In this document: positions 10,317 to 22,807 of the stretch, in pieces
Layout: every line of letters starts with the position of its first letter
How positions within the stretch are numbered: the stretch's first letter is position 1
Source: Azonexus sp.
GTDB lineage: Bacteria; Pseudomonadota; Gammaproteobacteria; Burkholderiales; Rhodocyclaceae
Length of the DNA: 64,000 nucleotides
NCBI RefSeq assembly: GCF_023150235.1
Contig: NZ_JAKLLH010000010.1
Location: forward strand, 62,001-126,000
Direction of reading: 5' to 3'
Position numbers and translations under genes: made by a program
Notes under the pieces: model-generated
What the model was told of the DNA's origin: nothing
Seen by the model: only the letters and a program-made list of their open reading frames with translations
Databases searched by the model: none

Positions 10317-10511
10317 GCCACCCTCCCGTTTCCCTATTGAAGACAAACGCCATCTATTACTTTCAGCATAGCTGCAAGGCCTTCGTTAAGCAATTTTCCT
10401 CTGGAAGCAGCGCTTCCCGCAAAATTTTGTCAATCAAGGGAGAAATAAAATCGAGTCACTTTTGGAAGGCGACAAATGAAGATATCAAAACGAGCGGTGC
10501 CGGAATGCTCG
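10317..10511. other. AT-rich spacer between chemoreceptor and mnmE
   Basis: About 195 bases, AT-richer than its surroundings. It probably carries the promoter of the chemoreceptor gene (minus strand), but I could not define -35/-10 boxes with confidence. I see no gene or RNA in it. Confidence 0.4.
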
Positions 10512-11858
10512 CTATTTTCCAATGCAGAAACGGCTGAAGATGACGCCTAGCAAATCGTCGGCGGTGAATTCGCCGGTGATTTCGCCCAGTGCCTGCTGCG
10601 TCAGACGCAGTTCTTCGGCAAAAAGATCGAGGGCGGGGCAGGGGTGGCGGGCCAGGATGCCTGCCGTTAGCAGGTGCTCCTGCGCTTGTGCCAGGGCACG
10701 CAAATGGCGCTCGCGGGCGATGAAGACATCTTCGGTTTGATGCCAGCCGGCAATACGCAACAATTCGCCACGCAGCAGATCGACGCCCTTGCCGTCGCGA
10801 GCGGAGAGAGAAATGGCGATGCCATCATCTTCTTCATGGCGCTCCGGCTGGCGGTCGGCCAGGTCGATTTTGTTGTACACCACGATGCGCTGCAGGTGTG
10901 GCGGCATTTTTTCGAGAATTTCACGGTCGACCGTGGATAAACCACAATTTGCCTCGACCAGGAGCAGTACGACGTCGGCGCGCTCGATTTCCTGCCAGCT
11001 GCGTTCGATGCCGATTTTTTCGACCAGATCGTCGGTCTGGCGCAGGCCGGCGGTGTCGATGATGTGCAGTGGAATGCCCTCGATCTGGATGGTCGAGCGC
11101 AGCGCGTCGCGGGTGGTCCCGGCAATCGGCGTGACAATCGCCAAGTCGTCGCCGGCGAGGCGGTTGAGCAGCGAGGATTTGCCGACATTCGGCTGGCCGG
11201 CGAGCACGACGTGCAGGCCGGATTGCAGCAGCTTGCCCTGCCCGGCCCGGTCGAAGGTCGCGGCCAGCTGTGCCTGCAGGCGATCGAGACGGCCGAAGGC
11301 GTCGGCGGCTTGCAGGAAATCGATGTCTTCCTCGGGAAAATCGAGGGTCGCCTCGACCAGCATGCGCAGGTTGATCAGTTCCTCGTTGAGCGTACCGATC
11401 GCGCGCGAGAATTCGCCCTGCAGCGAACGCACCGCCGAACGCGCGGCGCTGGCGGTAGCGGCATCGATCAGGTCGGCGACTGCTTCGGCCTGAGCCAGGT
11501 CCATCTTGCCGTTGAGGAAGGCGCGGCGGCTGAATTCTCCGGGTTCGGCCAGGCGGGCGCCGAGGTCGAGACAACGGGCGAGCAGCAGTTGCATCACCAC
11601 CGGGCCACCGTGGCCCTGCAGTTCGAGCACATCCTCGCCGGTAAAGGAATGCGGGCCGGGGAAAAACAGCAAAATTCCGCTGTCGACCGTGGAACCGTCG
11701 GCCGCTTTGAAATCGGCCAGCGTCGCGTAGCGCGGTTTCGGCGTTTTGCCGCTCAGTGCAAAAGCAAAGGGCAGCAAATTGCTGCCCGAAACCCGGATCA
11801 CGCCGACACCGCCCCGCCCGGGGGCGGTAGCGATGGCGGCAATCGTCTCTTGGTTCAT
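10512..11858 (-). CDS. mnmE: tRNA modification GTPase MnmE
   Basis: A 448-residue GTPase that acts with MnmG in 5-carboxymethylaminomethyl modification of wobble U34 in tRNA. The N-terminus [22 protein letters not shown] is the folate-binding dimerisation domain; the G domain carries [14 protein letters not shown] (P-loop), DTAGLR and NKIDL; the protein ends FSRFCIGK, the conserved C-terminal cysteine motif. The start is set at MNQETIAA, 11 bases after the yidC stop. A full palindrome copy (10922-10935) and a half copy (11682-11691) lie inside the gene, encoding STVDRE and STVDS in variable parts. It is last in the rpmH-rnpA-yidD-yidC-mnmE block. Confidence 0.96.
   Translation of the reverse strand: MNQETIAAIATAPGRGGVGVIRVSGSNLLPFAFALSGKTPKPRYATLADFKAADGSTVDSGILLFFPGPHSFTGEDVLELQGHGGPVVMQLLLARCLDLGARLAEPGEFSRRAFLNGKMDLAQAEAVADLIDAATASAARSAVRSLQGEFSRAIGTLNEELINLRMLVEATLDFPEEDIDFLQAADAFGRLDRLQAQLAATFDRAGQGKLLQSGLHVVLAGQPNVGKSSLLNRLAGDDLAIVTPIAGTTRDALRSTIQIEGIPLHIIDTAGLRQTDDLVEKIGIERSWQEIERADVVLLLVEANCGLSTVDREILEKMPPHLQRIVVYNKIDLADRQPERHEEDDGIAISLSARDGKGVDLLRGELLRIAGWHQTEDVFIARERHLRALAQAQEHLLTAGILARHPCPALDLFAEELRLTQQALGEITGEFTADDLLGVIFSRFCIGK
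10922..10935. repeat. CACGGTCGACCGTG palindrome, full copy 2 (inside mnmE)
   Basis: A complete 14-bp palindrome inside the G domain of mnmE, translated as STVDRE between the VEANCGL strand and the NKIDL motif. It is the only complete copy within a gene in this window and shows the element is tolerated in coding sequence. Confidence 0.75.
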
Positions 11859-11869
11859 TCTTATTGCAT

Positions 11870-13519
11870 TTAGACCTTGGCGTCGTTGGCAGCCTTGCCA
11901 CCGGCGTCGATCATCCGCGTGATGTGCCATTGCTGGGCAATCGACAGCACGTTGTTGACCACCCAGTAGAGGACCAGACCGGACGGGAACCAGAGGAACA
12001 TCACGCCGAAGATGAAGGGCATCGCCATCATCACCTTGGCCTGGATCGGATCCGGCGGGGTCGGGTTGAGCTTGGTCTGGACGATCATCGAAGCAATCAT
12101 GATCACCGGCAGGATGTAGTACGGGTCAGCTGCGGCGAGGTCGGTAATCCAGCCGATCCACGGCGCATCGCGCATTTCGACGGCGCCGAGCAGCACCCAG
12201 TACAAGGCGATGAAAACCGGGATCTGAACCACGATCGGCAGGCAGCCGCCGAGCGGGTTGATCTTCTCGGTCTGGTACAGCTTCATCATTTCCTGGTTCA
12301 GACGCTGGCGGTCGTCGGCGTAACGTTCCTTCAACTGCATCAGACGCGGCGTGACCACGCGCATCTTGGCCATCGACTTGTACGACGCGGCCGAGAGCGG
12401 GAAGAAGGCGAGCTTGATCAGGATGGTCAGGACGATGATCGCCCAGCCCCAGTTGCCGACGATCTTGTGAATTGCTTCCAGCGCCCAGAAGATCGGTGCG
12501 GCGACAACCGTCAGCCAGCCGTAATCGACGACCAGGTCGAGCCCCGGCGCAATCTGCTTGAGCTGTGCCTGTTCCTGCGGACCGGCGTAGAGGCTGACCG
12601 CCGACTGCGCCTTGTTGCCGTCGGCCACCACCGGCACGATGATCCCGGCTTGGTAGGCGTTGCCGCTTTCCAGCTTGCGCATGTAGAACTCGCGCTGGAC
12701 CTTGTCCTGCGGCACCCAAGCGGAGACAAAGTAGTGCTGAACCATCGCCAGCCAGCCATTGTCGGCCGTCTTGGCAAACTTCGCCTTACCCTTGGCGACA
12801 TCGGCGAAATCGATCTTCTGGTACTTGTCGGCTTCGGTATAGACCGCCGGACCGGTGAAGGTCGAGACCATCTTGCTTTCGCCTTCAGGGGCCAGGTCGT
12901 CGCGCTGGAGCTGGTAGTAAGCGTGCGCGTTGAGCGCCTTGCCGGCAGCGTTGTCGATTTCCCAGGCAACATCGACCAGGTAGGAATTGCGCTTGAAGGT
13001 CAGGATCTTTGCCACCTTGACCCCGTCGCCGCCAGCAGCTTCCAGGCGCACCTTGAGCTCGTTGGCACCGGCGGCCAGCTCGACCGGGCCGGCAACGCGA
13101 TTGAACACGGTACGATGATTGGGCAGGCCATCGCCAATCAGGCCGCTCTGGGCCAGATACTGGTGCTTGCTGTCGAAGAGCACGAAATTCTTGCTCTTGT
13201 CGCTGTGTTCCTTGTAGTTCAACAACTCCAGGCCAACAATATCGCCGCCTTGAGTCGAAATCGTTGCCTTCAGCAGGTCGGTGGTGATGCTGAAGGTTTC
13301 GCCGGCACGCACGCTCGGTGCAGTTGCGGCTGTCGCCGCCGCGCCGGTGGTACCGGCTTGCAACGCCGTACTCGGCGTCGGGGTGCCGGCTGCGGCACCG
13401 GGCGCGGTCGCCACGGCTGCGGCTGCCGGCTGCGGCTGGTTGTACTTCTGCCAGTTTTCCCACAGCATGAAGCTGGAGAACGTGAAGATCATTACCAGTA
13501 TCAGGCGTCGAGTATCCAT
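11870..13519 (-). CDS. yidC: Membrane protein insertase YidC
   Basis: A 549-residue inner-membrane insertase. It has an N-terminal signal-anchor ([20 protein letters not shown]), an Ala/Pro-rich linker to about residue 70, a large periplasmic beta domain to about residue 340, then the five-helix insertase core ([42 protein letters not shown]). It integrates membrane proteins with or without SecYEG. Its position after yidD and before mnmE is the classical order near oriC. The core is clear and the length is normal for Gram-negative YidC. Confidence 0.97.
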   Translation of the reverse strand: MDTRRLILVMIFTFSSFMLWENWQKYNQPQPAAAAVATAPGAAAGTPTPSTALQAGTTGAAATAATAPSVRAGETFSITTDLLKATISTQGGDIVGLELLNYKEHSDKSKNFVLFDSKHQYLAQSGLIGDGLPNHRTVFNRVAGPVELAAGANELKVRLEAAGGDGVKVAKILTFKRNSYLVDVAWEIDNAAGKALNAHAYYQLQRDDLAPEGESKMVSTFTGPAVYTEADKYQKIDFADVAKGKAKFAKTADNGWLAMVQHYFVSAWVPQDKVQREFYMRKLESGNAYQAGIIVPVVADGNKAQSAVSLYAGPQEQAQLKQIAPGLDLVVDYGWLTVVAAPIFWALEAIHKIVGNWGWAIIVLTILIKLAFFPLSAASYKSMAKMRVVTPRLMQLKERYADDRQRLNQEMMKLYQTEKINPLGGCLPIVVQIPVFIALYWVLLGAVEMRDAPWIGWITDLAAADPYYILPVIMIASMIVQTKLNPTPPDPIQAKVMMAMPFIFGVMFLWFPSGLVLYWVVNNVLSIAQQWHITRMIDAGGKAANDAKV

Positions 13520-13545
13520 GTACGGCCTACGAGAGAGTTCTTGAG

Positions 13546-13755
13546 TCAGGGAACGGGATCATACCCGCCCGGATGCCACGGGTGACAGCGGCAAATGCGT
13601 TTTGCGCCCAGCCAGCCACCTTTTACTGCGCCATGTTTCTGGATCGCCTCGACCGTGTATTCCGAACAGCTGGGAAAATACCGGCAACGTCGACCAAGCA
13701 GCGGACTGATCGCGTATTGGTAAATCCGTACCAAACCGACCAGCAGCAGCTTCAT
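13546..13755 (-). CDS. yidD: Membrane protein insertion efficiency factor YidD
   Basis: A 69-residue protein with the hallmark [22 protein letters not shown] and the [13 protein letters not shown] tail. The amphipathic N-terminus probably associates with the inner membrane, assisting YidC. Its start overlaps the rnpA stop by 4 bases, indicating translational coupling. Confidence 0.96.
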   Translation of the reverse strand: MKLLLVGLVRIYQYAISPLLGRRCRYFPSCSEYTVEAIQKHGAVKGGWLGAKRICRCHPWHPGGYDPVP

Positions 13756-14123
13756 TTTTCCTCCCGTTTTCCACCGGGCCGGCGCAGGCGGCCCAACAGA
13801 TGCAGGAAATCGGCCGCCAGGGCCTGGCCTGCCGGAACCTGCGGCCGGGCGTGCAACCTGACCACCAGATCATAGGCGGGCAGATCGGCACGGCGCAGAC
13901 GAAACTGCTCGCGAACGATGCGTTTGACCCGATTACGGTCAACCGCCCGTTTGAGCAATTTTTTGCCGACAACCAGACCGAGCCGGGCCGAGTCGAATCC
14001 GGCGGGACGCGGCTGAAAATGCAACATCAGCCATTGCCCGCGAATCGCCCTCCTGAAACCAAAAACGGATGAATACTCATCCGTTTTGGTCAGTCGGTGG
14101 CGTCTGGCGAAGCTGAAATTCAC
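13752..14123 (-). CDS. rnpA: Ribonuclease P protein component
   Basis: A 123-residue basic protein that binds RNase P RNA and helps mature tRNA 5' ends. [12 protein letters not shown] at the N-terminus and [24 protein letters not shown] (the RNR motif) are diagnostic. It lies between rpmH and yidD, overlapping yidD by 4 bases. The C-terminus (about 25 residues, Arg/Pro-rich) is longer than the core fold but within the family range. Confidence 0.96.
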   Translation of the reverse strand: MNFSFARRHRLTKTDEYSSVFGFRRAIRGQWLMLHFQPRPAGFDSARLGLVVGKKLLKRAVDRNRVKRIVREQFRLRRADLPAYDLVVRLHARPQVPAGQALAADFLHLLGRLRRPGGKREEK

Positions 14124-14144
14124 TTCGCCTATCGTCCGGGCTGC

Positions 14145-14279
14145 TTAAACAGCCAGACGCTTGCGGCCCTTGGCGCGGCGAGCAGCCAGAACGGCACGGC
14201 CGCCCTTGGTGCGCGAACGAACCAGGAAGCCATGGGTGCGCTTGCGGCGCACGACCGACGGTTGATACGTGCGTTTCAT
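14145..14279 (-). CDS. rpmH: 50S ribosomal protein L34
   Basis: A 44-residue highly basic protein reading [19 protein letters not shown] and ending AKGRKRLAV, the near-invariant L34 sequence. It is the first gene of the minus-strand block and is divergent from dnaA. Its promoter must lie in the 14280-14499 spacer. Confidence 0.97.
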   Translation of the reverse strand: MKRTYQPSVVRRKRTHGFLVRSRTKGGRAVLAARRAKGRKRLAV

Positions 14280-14364
14280 GTCGTAATCCCTTGATGTGCT
14301 AAGAAAAACACGTTATTACACATTGACGCAAGCTAGTCTGTCAAGGAAATTTATTTACCAACGC

Positions 14365-14373
14365 TGTGGATAA
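14365..14373 (-). promoter_or_regulatory. DnaA box (perfect)
   Basis: TGTGGATAA, reverse complement of the consensus TTATCCACA, about 125 bases upstream of the dnaA start. Confidence 0.7.
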
Positions 14374-14376
14374 CTT

Positions 14377-14385
14377 TGTGGATGA
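14377..14385 (-). promoter_or_regulatory. DnaA box (one mismatch)
   Basis: TGTGGATGA, reverse complement TCATCCACA, 12 bases from the perfect box and in the same orientation, so nearly one helical turn apart. Confidence 0.55.
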
Positions 14386-14499
14386 GCTGTAGAATTCTCC
14401 CCCTTCCCGGCCGCACACGGTCAATCGGAATTCCGATAATTTTTCAATAAATCAAATAATTAGCCTTTGCCAACGGCACCGGCTGGAGTCTTTTTTCCT

Positions 14500-15942
14500 A
14501 TGGCCGCATTCTGGGAATCCTGTCTCACGCGTTTTGAACAGGAACTGCCGACCCAGCAGTTCAACACCTGGATCAAACCCTTGCGGTTTGAAGGTGAAGC
14601 CGCCCCGGCGGAAGAAGGCCTGCGCCTGATCGCACCCAACAGCTTCATCCTCAAATGGGTGCGCGACCGCTACCTGTCGCGGATCGAGGAATACGCCCGC
14701 AGCTTCTACTCGGCACCGGTCAGCATCGCACTGGTGATCGGCAACACCAAGCCGCCGGTCGCCCGCGGCGAACAGCCGGCAACCGCAGCCCCCGCGCCGG
14801 CTCCCGGACTTGCCGAGCCCGCGGCCACTGGCGTGACTTCGACCAAGGCCATGCAACGGGTAGTTTCGCCGGCAGCCCCGGCTTCCGGCAGCGACAAGCC
14901 GCGCAGCCGAATGAGCAATTACGAAAAATCGCGCTTGTTCTCGACCTTCACCTTCGACAACCTGGTCGTCGGCAAGGCCAACGACCTGGCCCGCGCCGCC
15001 GCCGTGCAGGTCGCCGGCAACCCCGGCGGTGCCTACAACCCGCTGTTCATCTACGGCGGTGCCGGTCTCGGCAAAACCCACCTGATCCACGCCATCGGCA
15101 ACGCCATCCTGCGCGAGAACCCGGACAAGGTCGTCCGCTACGTGCATGCCGAGGACTACTACTCCGACGTCGTCCGCGCCTATCAGCAAAAATCCTTCGA
15201 CAGCTTCAAGCGCGCCTACCGCACGCTAGACGTGCTGCTGCTCGACGACGTGCAGTTCTTCAACGGCAAGAACCGCTCGCAGGAAGAGTTTTTCTTCCTC
15301 TTCAACGCGCTGATCGAAGCCCGCAAGCAGATCATCCTGACCTGCGACACCTATCCCAAGGACATCAACGGTCTCGATGACCGGCTGGTCACCCGTTTCG
15401 ACTGGGGTCTGACCGTGCAGATCGAGCCGCCCGAACTGGAAATGCGGGTCGCCATCCTGAAGAAGAAAGCCGAAGCCGAAGACCTGCAGTTGAACGACGA
15501 AGTCGCTTTCTTCATCGCCAAGCACCTGCGCTCGAATGTCCGCGAACTCGAAGGCGCCTTGAAGAAGGTCCTCGCTTATTCCTCCTTCCACGGCCGCCCG
15601 ATCGCCCTCGACCTGGCCAAGGAGGCGCTGAAGGATGTCATCGGCTCGGTCCGCAACGTCGGCATGGATTACATCCAGAAGACCGTCGCCGACTACTACA
15701 AGATCAAGGTCGCCGACCTGTTCTCGAAGAAGCGCACGCGGGCGATTGCCCGGCCGCGCCAGGTGGCGATGTGGCTGTGCCGCGAAGTCACCTCGCACAG
15801 CTTCCCGGAAATCGGCGATGCCTTTGGCGGCCGCGATCACACGACGGTGATTCACGCGGTCAAGACCATCGATTCGCTGCGCACCAAGGAAAACGAACTC
15901 AACCACGATCTGCACGTGTTGTTGCAGGTCCTGAAGGGCTGA
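14500..15942 (+). CDS. dnaA: Chromosomal replication initiator DnaA
   Basis: A 480-residue AAA+ initiator. Domain I is FWESCLTRFEQELPTQQFNTWI; an Ala/Pro-rich linker runs to about residue 140; the ATPase has YGGAGLGKTHLIHAI (Walker A, residues 185-199) and LLLDDVQFF (Walker B); domain IV ends with the DnaA-box reading helix GGRDHTTVIHAVKTI. The start MAAFWES is chosen by homology and a TGGAG sequence upstream; a TTG frame extension of 11 codons is less likely. It initiates replication at oriC and is probably autoregulated through the boxes upstream. Confidence 0.97.
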   Translation: MAAFWESCLTRFEQELPTQQFNTWIKPLRFEGEAAPAEEGLRLIAPNSFILKWVRDRYLSRIEEYARSFYSAPVSIALVIGNTKPPVARGEQPATAAPAPAPGLAEPAATGVTSTKAMQRVVSPAAPASGSDKPRSRMSNYEKSRLFSTFTFDNLVVGKANDLARAAAVQVAGNPGGAYNPLFIYGGAGLGKTHLIHAIGNAILRENPDKVVRYVHAEDYYSDVVRAYQQKSFDSFKRAYRTLDVLLLDDVQFFNGKNRSQEEFFFLFNALIEARKQIILTCDTYPKDINGLDDRLVTRFDWGLTVQIEPPELEMRVAILKKKAEAEDLQLNDEVAFFIAKHLRSNVRELEGALKKVLAYSSFHGRPIALDLAKEALKDVIGSVRNVGMDYIQKTVADYYKIKVADLFSKKRTRAIARPRQVAMWLCREVTSHSFPEIGDAFGGRDHTTVIHAVKTIDSLRTKENELNHDLHVLLQVLKG

Positions 15943-15960
15943 TTTCAGGCAAAAGTCGAA

Positions 15961-16175
15961 CAAGTCTGGGGAAAAGCTGTCGGCCAGTTGGGGAAAGAAG
16001 GGCTTGCGGCGCACAACGCAAAAATTGCCCGCAATCCATCCACAGCCAATCCAGAGGCTTTCGCAGACCCTTTTTTGTTATTCAAGTTACTGAAAAAAAT
16101 GGAAAAAATCGACTTGTCCACAGAGTAGTTCCTTGCTTATTCATTATTGTCTTTTTATATACAGTTCTTACTAAA
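15961..16175 (+). repeat. Origin duplication unit A (decayed)
   Basis: Aligned column by column with unit B at an exact +300 offset: CAAGTCTG at 15961, AAAATTG at 16021, the identical 20-mer CACAGCCAATCCAGAGGCTT at 16041, a DnaA-box-like TTGTCCACA at 16114, TTTTATAT at 16153 and GTTCTTA at 16164. The dnaN start codon position reads ACA instead of ATG. Confidence 0.7.
16114..16122 (+). promoter_or_regulatory. DnaA-box-like site, unit A
   Basis: TTGTCCACA, one mismatch to TTATCCACA, in an AT-rich context. Confidence 0.55.
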
Positions 16176-16266
16176 GGACCAAGGGAAAACGTCGAGGAAG
16201 CAGAAACTGCGACCTGAAGGCAAAAAACCGGGAACGGCCTGAGCTGGGAACTGCTGTACACAAGTC

Positions 16267-16275
16267 TGTGAACAA
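16267..16275 (-). promoter_or_regulatory. DnaA-box-like site, minus strand
   Basis: TGTGAACAA, reverse complement TTGTTCACA, one mismatch to TTATNCACA. Confidence 0.45.
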
Positions 16276-16413
16276 GCTGTCTTTCCATTGGGGATGAAAC
16301 GACTGAAGCCAGTTTGTGGGAAAATTGTCCCGTTTTCGTCCACAGCCAATCCAGAGGCTTTTACAGACTCGAAAAATGATTGTAAGTAGATGATTTTTAA
16401 TTGAAATTCTGAG

Positions 16414-16422
16414 TTATCAACA
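16414..16422 (+). promoter_or_regulatory. DnaA-box-like site, unit B
   Basis: TTATCAACA, one mismatch to TTATCCACA, 300 bases from the equivalent site in unit A and 38 bases before the dnaN start. Confidence 0.55.
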
Positions 16423-16460
16423 GACTTGTTCCCGATATAGTCTTAGAAGGAATTTTATAT

Positions 16461-20103
<3,643 letters not shown>

Positions 20104-20130
20104 TGGGGTGTAGGATCCCACGAAGGTCTA

Positions 20131-20170
20131 GATTTTTCCCAAAAGTCTAGATTTTTTGGGAATTAGCTGA
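20131..20170 (+). repeat. 40-bp repeat, copy 1
   Basis: GATTTTTCCCAAAAGTCT followed by R-GATTT-NN-TGGGAATTA-N-CTGA. It matches copy 2 at 20931-20970 with four or fewer differences, exactly 800 bases away. Since copy 2 sits in the 3' end of the transposase frame, copy 1 probably marks the tail of another, almost wholly deleted, IS copy. Confidence 0.65.
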
Positions 20171-20204
20171 ACAAAGAGGTCACTTGCATAGATGGCCTCT
20201 TTGT
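20171..20204 (+). terminator. Hairpin, possible gyrB terminator
   Basis: ACAAAGAGGTCA pairs with TGGCCTCTTTGT (12 bp with one G-T pair). Only a short T-containing tail follows, so termination is uncertain; it is the first strong stem after gyrB. Confidence 0.4.
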
Positions 20205-20462
20205 GTTGGAGCGTCAAGTTGAGTGGTAGTTGTTCGGCTAGACCGTTCGCTCTTCGATGACTTAAGCAAAAACTGCTTTACACAAAATTCCGGTCCCCCT
20301 GACGACAACTGCTCCGTCATGGCAATTTTTATGTCATGGTAACCTACAATATTCGAAGCGCGTGTTAGCCGACTTGCACGCTAGCTCTTGAAGATCCGTT
20401 AACGATGAGATCAATCAACTGTTTAAAGAAACTGTGTCTGGATAGTAGGGTGTATCGCAGGA

Positions 20463-20996
20463 TTGGAAGATGAAGCGGGCCCGGGTTTCGCCCTCTTACA
20501 CCACCGAGTGGAGCCAGCTTATCCGCTGAAGCCGCGCATGACGGCGGACATTGTGACGGATGCGCTGACCATGGCCTGGTTCCGCAAGAAACCGGCAGCG
20601 GGATTGTTGCACCACTCCGACCGGGGCAGCCAATACGCCAGCCATGCATTCCAGAACAAGCTCAAGGAATACGGCATGACCTGCTCGATGAGTCGAAAGG
20701 GAAACAGCTGGGATAACGCGCCGACGGAGAGTTGGTTCAACAGCTTCAAAAACGAGCGGGTGCATGGGATGTGCTATACCCATGCCGACATGAAGGCCAC
20801 CAGCTTCGAGTACATCGAGGTCTTCTACAACTGGAAACGCCAGCATTCGACCCTCGGCTACAAGTCGCCTATGCAGTTTTTAGCGGATTGGCTCAGCAGG
20901 CAACATCAGGAAAAACCGAGGGAACCTCAAGATTTTTCCCAAAAGTCTGGATTTCGTGGGAATTACCTGAAAGCTCTCGTCTCGATGGAATCTTGA
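20463..20996 (+). pseudogene. IS3-family transposase (OrfB), N-terminally truncated
   Basis: The open frame covers the C-terminal part of an rve-type integrase core. HHSDRGSQYAS holds the second catalytic Asp, and NSWDNAPTESWFNSFKNE holds the catalytic Glu; YNWKRQHSTLGYKSPMQFL is the usual OrfB tail. The region with the first catalytic Asp and all of OrfA are absent, and the sequence before residue about 20 does not look like transposase. The last codons overlap the second copy of the 40-bp repeat. It is a dead remnant. Confidence 0.85.
20931..20970 (+). repeat. 40-bp repeat, copy 2
   Basis: Inside the 3' end of the transposase remnant (encoding DFSQKSGFRGNYL). Same 40 bases as at 20131-20170 apart from a few changes, 800 bases apart. 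Confidence 0.65.
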
Positions 20997-21023
20997 ACAA
21001 AGGGGCGATAGAGGAAGCACGAC

Positions 21024-21083
21024 GTAGCGAAATACGGACAAGCATTCAAAGACAAAGTGGTGGAGAGCTTGTTTTTCGAGTAC
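21024..21083 (+). pseudogene. Possible IS3 OrfA fragment
   Basis: The frame starting at 21024 reads VAKYGQAFKDKVVESLF, which resembles the N-terminus of IS3-family OrfA proteins (a Y-x-x-x-F-K-x-x-V-V pattern). It runs out of similarity after about 20 residues. It suggests that a second element once began immediately after the first remnant. Confidence 0.35.
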
Positions 21084-21268
21084 GAAAATTCCATTTGCTA
21101 TCCAAGTCCATAGCGCGTATTGTGCACCGCAGCGATTTCTAGTTGTGTTGTTGTCTTGTCGGTTTAGTACCCGTAGTTCTACGGCGCCATTCCCCATTTT
21201 TGCCTCGCCCTCTTGATCTCGCCCCACCCAGGGGCAATCCGCCCCGCAATTTTTCGGAGATTCAAGAT

Positions 21269-21472
21269 ATGGCAACAGGTAGCGTCAAGTGGTTTAACGA
21301 TTCCAAGGGTTTTGGCTTCATTACTCCCGACGGCGGCGGCGAAGATCTCTTCGCTCATTTTTCCGCAATTCAATCCAATGGCTTCAAGACCTTGGCCGAA
21401 GGCCAACGGGTGAGCTTCGACATCACCACCGGTCCCAAGGGCAAACAAGCCAGTAATATCCAGATCGCCTGA
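21269..21472 (+). CDS. Cold-shock domain protein
   Basis: A 67-residue CspA-family RNA chaperone. RNP1 (KGFGFI) and RNP2 (DLFAHF) are present, and the sequence starts [16 protein letters not shown]. It binds single-stranded RNA/DNA and melts secondary structure. The ATG follows CGGAGA by 8 bases. The region upstream is open for a long 5' leader of the type found in cold-shock mRNAs, but no conserved leader element was identified. Which Csp paralogue it is cannot be told from this window. Confidence 0.95.
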   Translation: MATGSVKWFNDSKGFGFITPDGGGEDLFAHFSAIQSNGFKTLAEGQRVSFDITTGPKGKQASNIQIA

Positions 21473-21600
21473 TTTCGCGGGCGTTCTCTCTGGCAGTCGC
21501 CTTGGCGCGATTGCCAGCCTCCTCGCGCCGACACGCAATGTCTCGGCAAGGGGAGCCGGACCGGATACCGCCGGTTTTCGGGAAAATACCGAAAAATCAA

Positions 21601-21771
21601 ATGAATATGGAAGGGAAACGAGTCCGAGCCGAAGGGCTGTCCGCCGACTCGGGTATTTCCATCCTGCCCTACGGCAATGCCTGGTGCTTGCTGGGCCGGG
21701 GCATCAGCCGGGTGGTTGGCGAATTGGCCGGACTTTCCCACTCGGACCTTTGTCGCTATCAATTCACCTAG
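21601..21771 (+). CDS. Small hypothetical protein, 56 aa
   Basis: MNMEGKRVRAEGLSADSG leads to ISILPYGNAWCLLGRGISRVVGELAGLSHSDLCRY, which looks like a genuine small folded unit rather than random sequence. A longer frame begins at 21502. No ribosome binding site is strong. I do not recognise a family. It lies between the cold-shock gene and a zinc-ribbon-like protein. Confidence 0.4.
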   Translation: MNMEGKRVRAEGLSADSGISILPYGNAWCLLGRGISRVVGELAGLSHSDLCRYQFT

Positions 21772-21839
21772 TGACAAGACTCAAGCGGCGGGGCGGTGGC
21801 ATTCGGACCCGGCCGTTTCAAAACGACACGGAGAACAGC

Positions 21840-22202
21840 ATGACCCAAGCCATTCAGCGTACCGAGCTCAAGACTTTTTACTACACCCCGGTTCATTGTC
21901 CGTTCTGCGGCACCCGGGTAATGGGGGCCGACCCGGTGGACGAGACGCTCATTACTGCCTGCCCTCACACGCTGTTCATCGCCCATGACATGGCATTTGA
22001 ATACCGTTCGGAGCGCTTGAACCAAAACCTCGGCCTCAATGGCCTGAGCGACAAGGAAGTCGAAGAGCGATGGCTGGGAGAGGCCGGTGGAATCGATGGT
22101 TTCACCAACCGAGTCACCTTGGCGGATGCGATCAAGGTTGCTGCGTATGCGCCGGCGCCGTCGGCCTATGGCTCCTACTATGGCTTTGCTCCAGTCGCAT
22201 GA
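21840..22202 (+). CDS. Hypothetical protein with zinc-ribbon-like N-terminus
   Basis: A 120-residue protein. CPFCGTRV near residue 20 and CPHTLFIAHD near residue 41 give a C-x2-C...C-x-H pattern that could hold zinc. The C-terminal half is acidic, then ends AYAPAPSAYGSYYGFAPVA, a Tyr/Ala/Pro tail. CGGAGAACAGC precedes the ATG. I do not recognise a named family. Nothing in the neighbourhood gives a function. Confidence 0.6.
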   Translation: MTQAIQRTELKTFYYTPVHCPFCGTRVMGADPVDETLITACPHTLFIAHDMAFEYRSERLNQNLGLNGLSDKEVEERWLGEAGGIDGFTNRVTLADAIKVAAYAPAPSAYGSYYGFAPVA

Positions 22203-22492
22203 CTGGTGGTGGCAGGTAATTTTCCGGCAAGTATCGCTTGCTCGTTCATATCCGCTGCGGCGTACTGTATTGGCCCAGCAGGACCGGCTCAACTCATCCC
22301 GACCAAGCATGCACCTGAGCCAGGCTCTTCGTACCGAATGCCTGATGCCGGCGTTCAGGGTGATCAAGCTTGCTGCAGTTGCCAATCAATCGTCATCCAC
22401 ACGGTCAACCCGCCTTTTTAACGAAAAAGGCTTGAATATCCGCTGCTTTCTGTGGGGATAATCGGCTTTTTTCCAGTAATCGGGAGTTCTTG
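22203..22492. other. Spacer with an 8-bp stem hairpin
   Basis: 290 bases without a credible gene. GCCTTTTT-AACG-AAAAAGGC at 22412-22431 forms a perfect 8-bp stem and may end transcription of the zinc-ribbon-like gene or mark a leader of the lipoprotein gene. Confidence 0.4.
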
Positions 22493-22750
22493 ATGCTGCG
22501 ATTTGGATTGCGCCGGTGCGCTGCCCTTGCCTTCCTCCCCCTTTCCGCCTGCGCCTTGTTCCAGTCGAACTGGCAGTGGGAGAAGGCCGGGGCGTCGCTG
22601 GCCGATTACGATGCGGATGTGCGCTTTTGCAAGAGCCAGACCGGCCAGTACAACGACGGTACGGTGACCGAGACAACGGTGCGGCGGATTCATGCCTGCC
22701 TTGAGCAGCACGGCTGGCGCAAGCTGAGTCGCGAGGCAGGCGGGCGTTAA
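22493..22750 (+). CDS. Small putative lipoprotein
   Basis: An 85-residue protein with a lipoprotein signal: basic start (MLRFGLRRC), hydrophobic stretch and lipobox LSAC near residue 20. The mature part is about 66 residues with two further cysteines (FCKSQTG, HACLEQHGWRKL), ending charged. The HACLEQHGWR pattern is common in small bacterial outer-membrane-associated lipoproteins of unknown role. GGGAG precedes the ATG by about 6 bases. Confidence 0.7.
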   Translation: MLRFGLRRCAALAFLPLSACALFQSNWQWEKAGASLADYDADVRFCKSQTGQYNDGTVTETTVRRIHACLEQHGWRKLSREAGGR

Positions 22751-22759
22751 CGGAGCAAG

Positions 22760-22780
22760 CCCCGGTTTTGGAGGCCGGGG
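22760..22780. terminator. Possible shared terminator hairpin
   Basis: CCCCGG-N9-CCGGGG with outer CAAGC/GGCTTG pairing, between the lipoprotein gene and the convergent Ala/Pro-rich gene. There is no clean T-run on either side. Confidence 0.35.
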
Positions 22781-22807
22781 GTTGGCTTGGGGTTACGGCG
22801 TCAGGGT

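Larger units (their letters stand above)
14280..14499. promoter_or_regulatory. Divergent rpmH/dnaA control region, possible part of oriC
   Basis: A 220-base AT-rich spacer holding the promoters of rpmH (minus) and dnaA (plus). It contains a perfect minus-strand DnaA box and a one-mismatch box 12 bases further on. A run of AT-rich sequence (TTTTTCAATAAATCAAATAATTA type) lies just before dnaA. DnaA autoregulation is the simplest reading; participation in the origin is possible. Confidence 0.6.
15943..16460. other. dnaA-dnaN spacer, probable oriC, tandemly duplicated
   Basis: A 518-base spacer, much AT-richer than its neighbours, with several DnaA-box-like nonamers and AT-rich tracts. Two units with a fixed 300-base offset can be aligned through it (15961-16175 against 16261-16475), including DnaA-box-like sites and the region around the dnaN start codon. 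No gene is apparent. AT-rich blocks at about 16069-16110 and 16366-16410 are candidate unwinding elements. Confidence 0.65.
20104..20462. other. Spacer with IS3 debris and hairpins after gyrB
   Basis: About 360 bases, AT-richer than the genes around it. It contains the first copy of a 40-bp repeat, a CCCAAAA/TTTTGGG inverted repeat at 20138-20160, and a 12-bp stem hairpin at 20171-20204. No intact gene is visible. The right end merges into the truncated transposase. Confidence 0.5.

Noticed and set aside
10154-10537. 127-aa plus-strand frame in the chemoreceptor-mnmE spacer
   Set aside because: Starts antisense inside the chemoreceptor and has no ribosome binding site or recognisable domain.
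11864-13585. 573-aa plus-strand frame opposite yidC
   Set aside because: Antisense shadow of yidC, which is identified without doubt.
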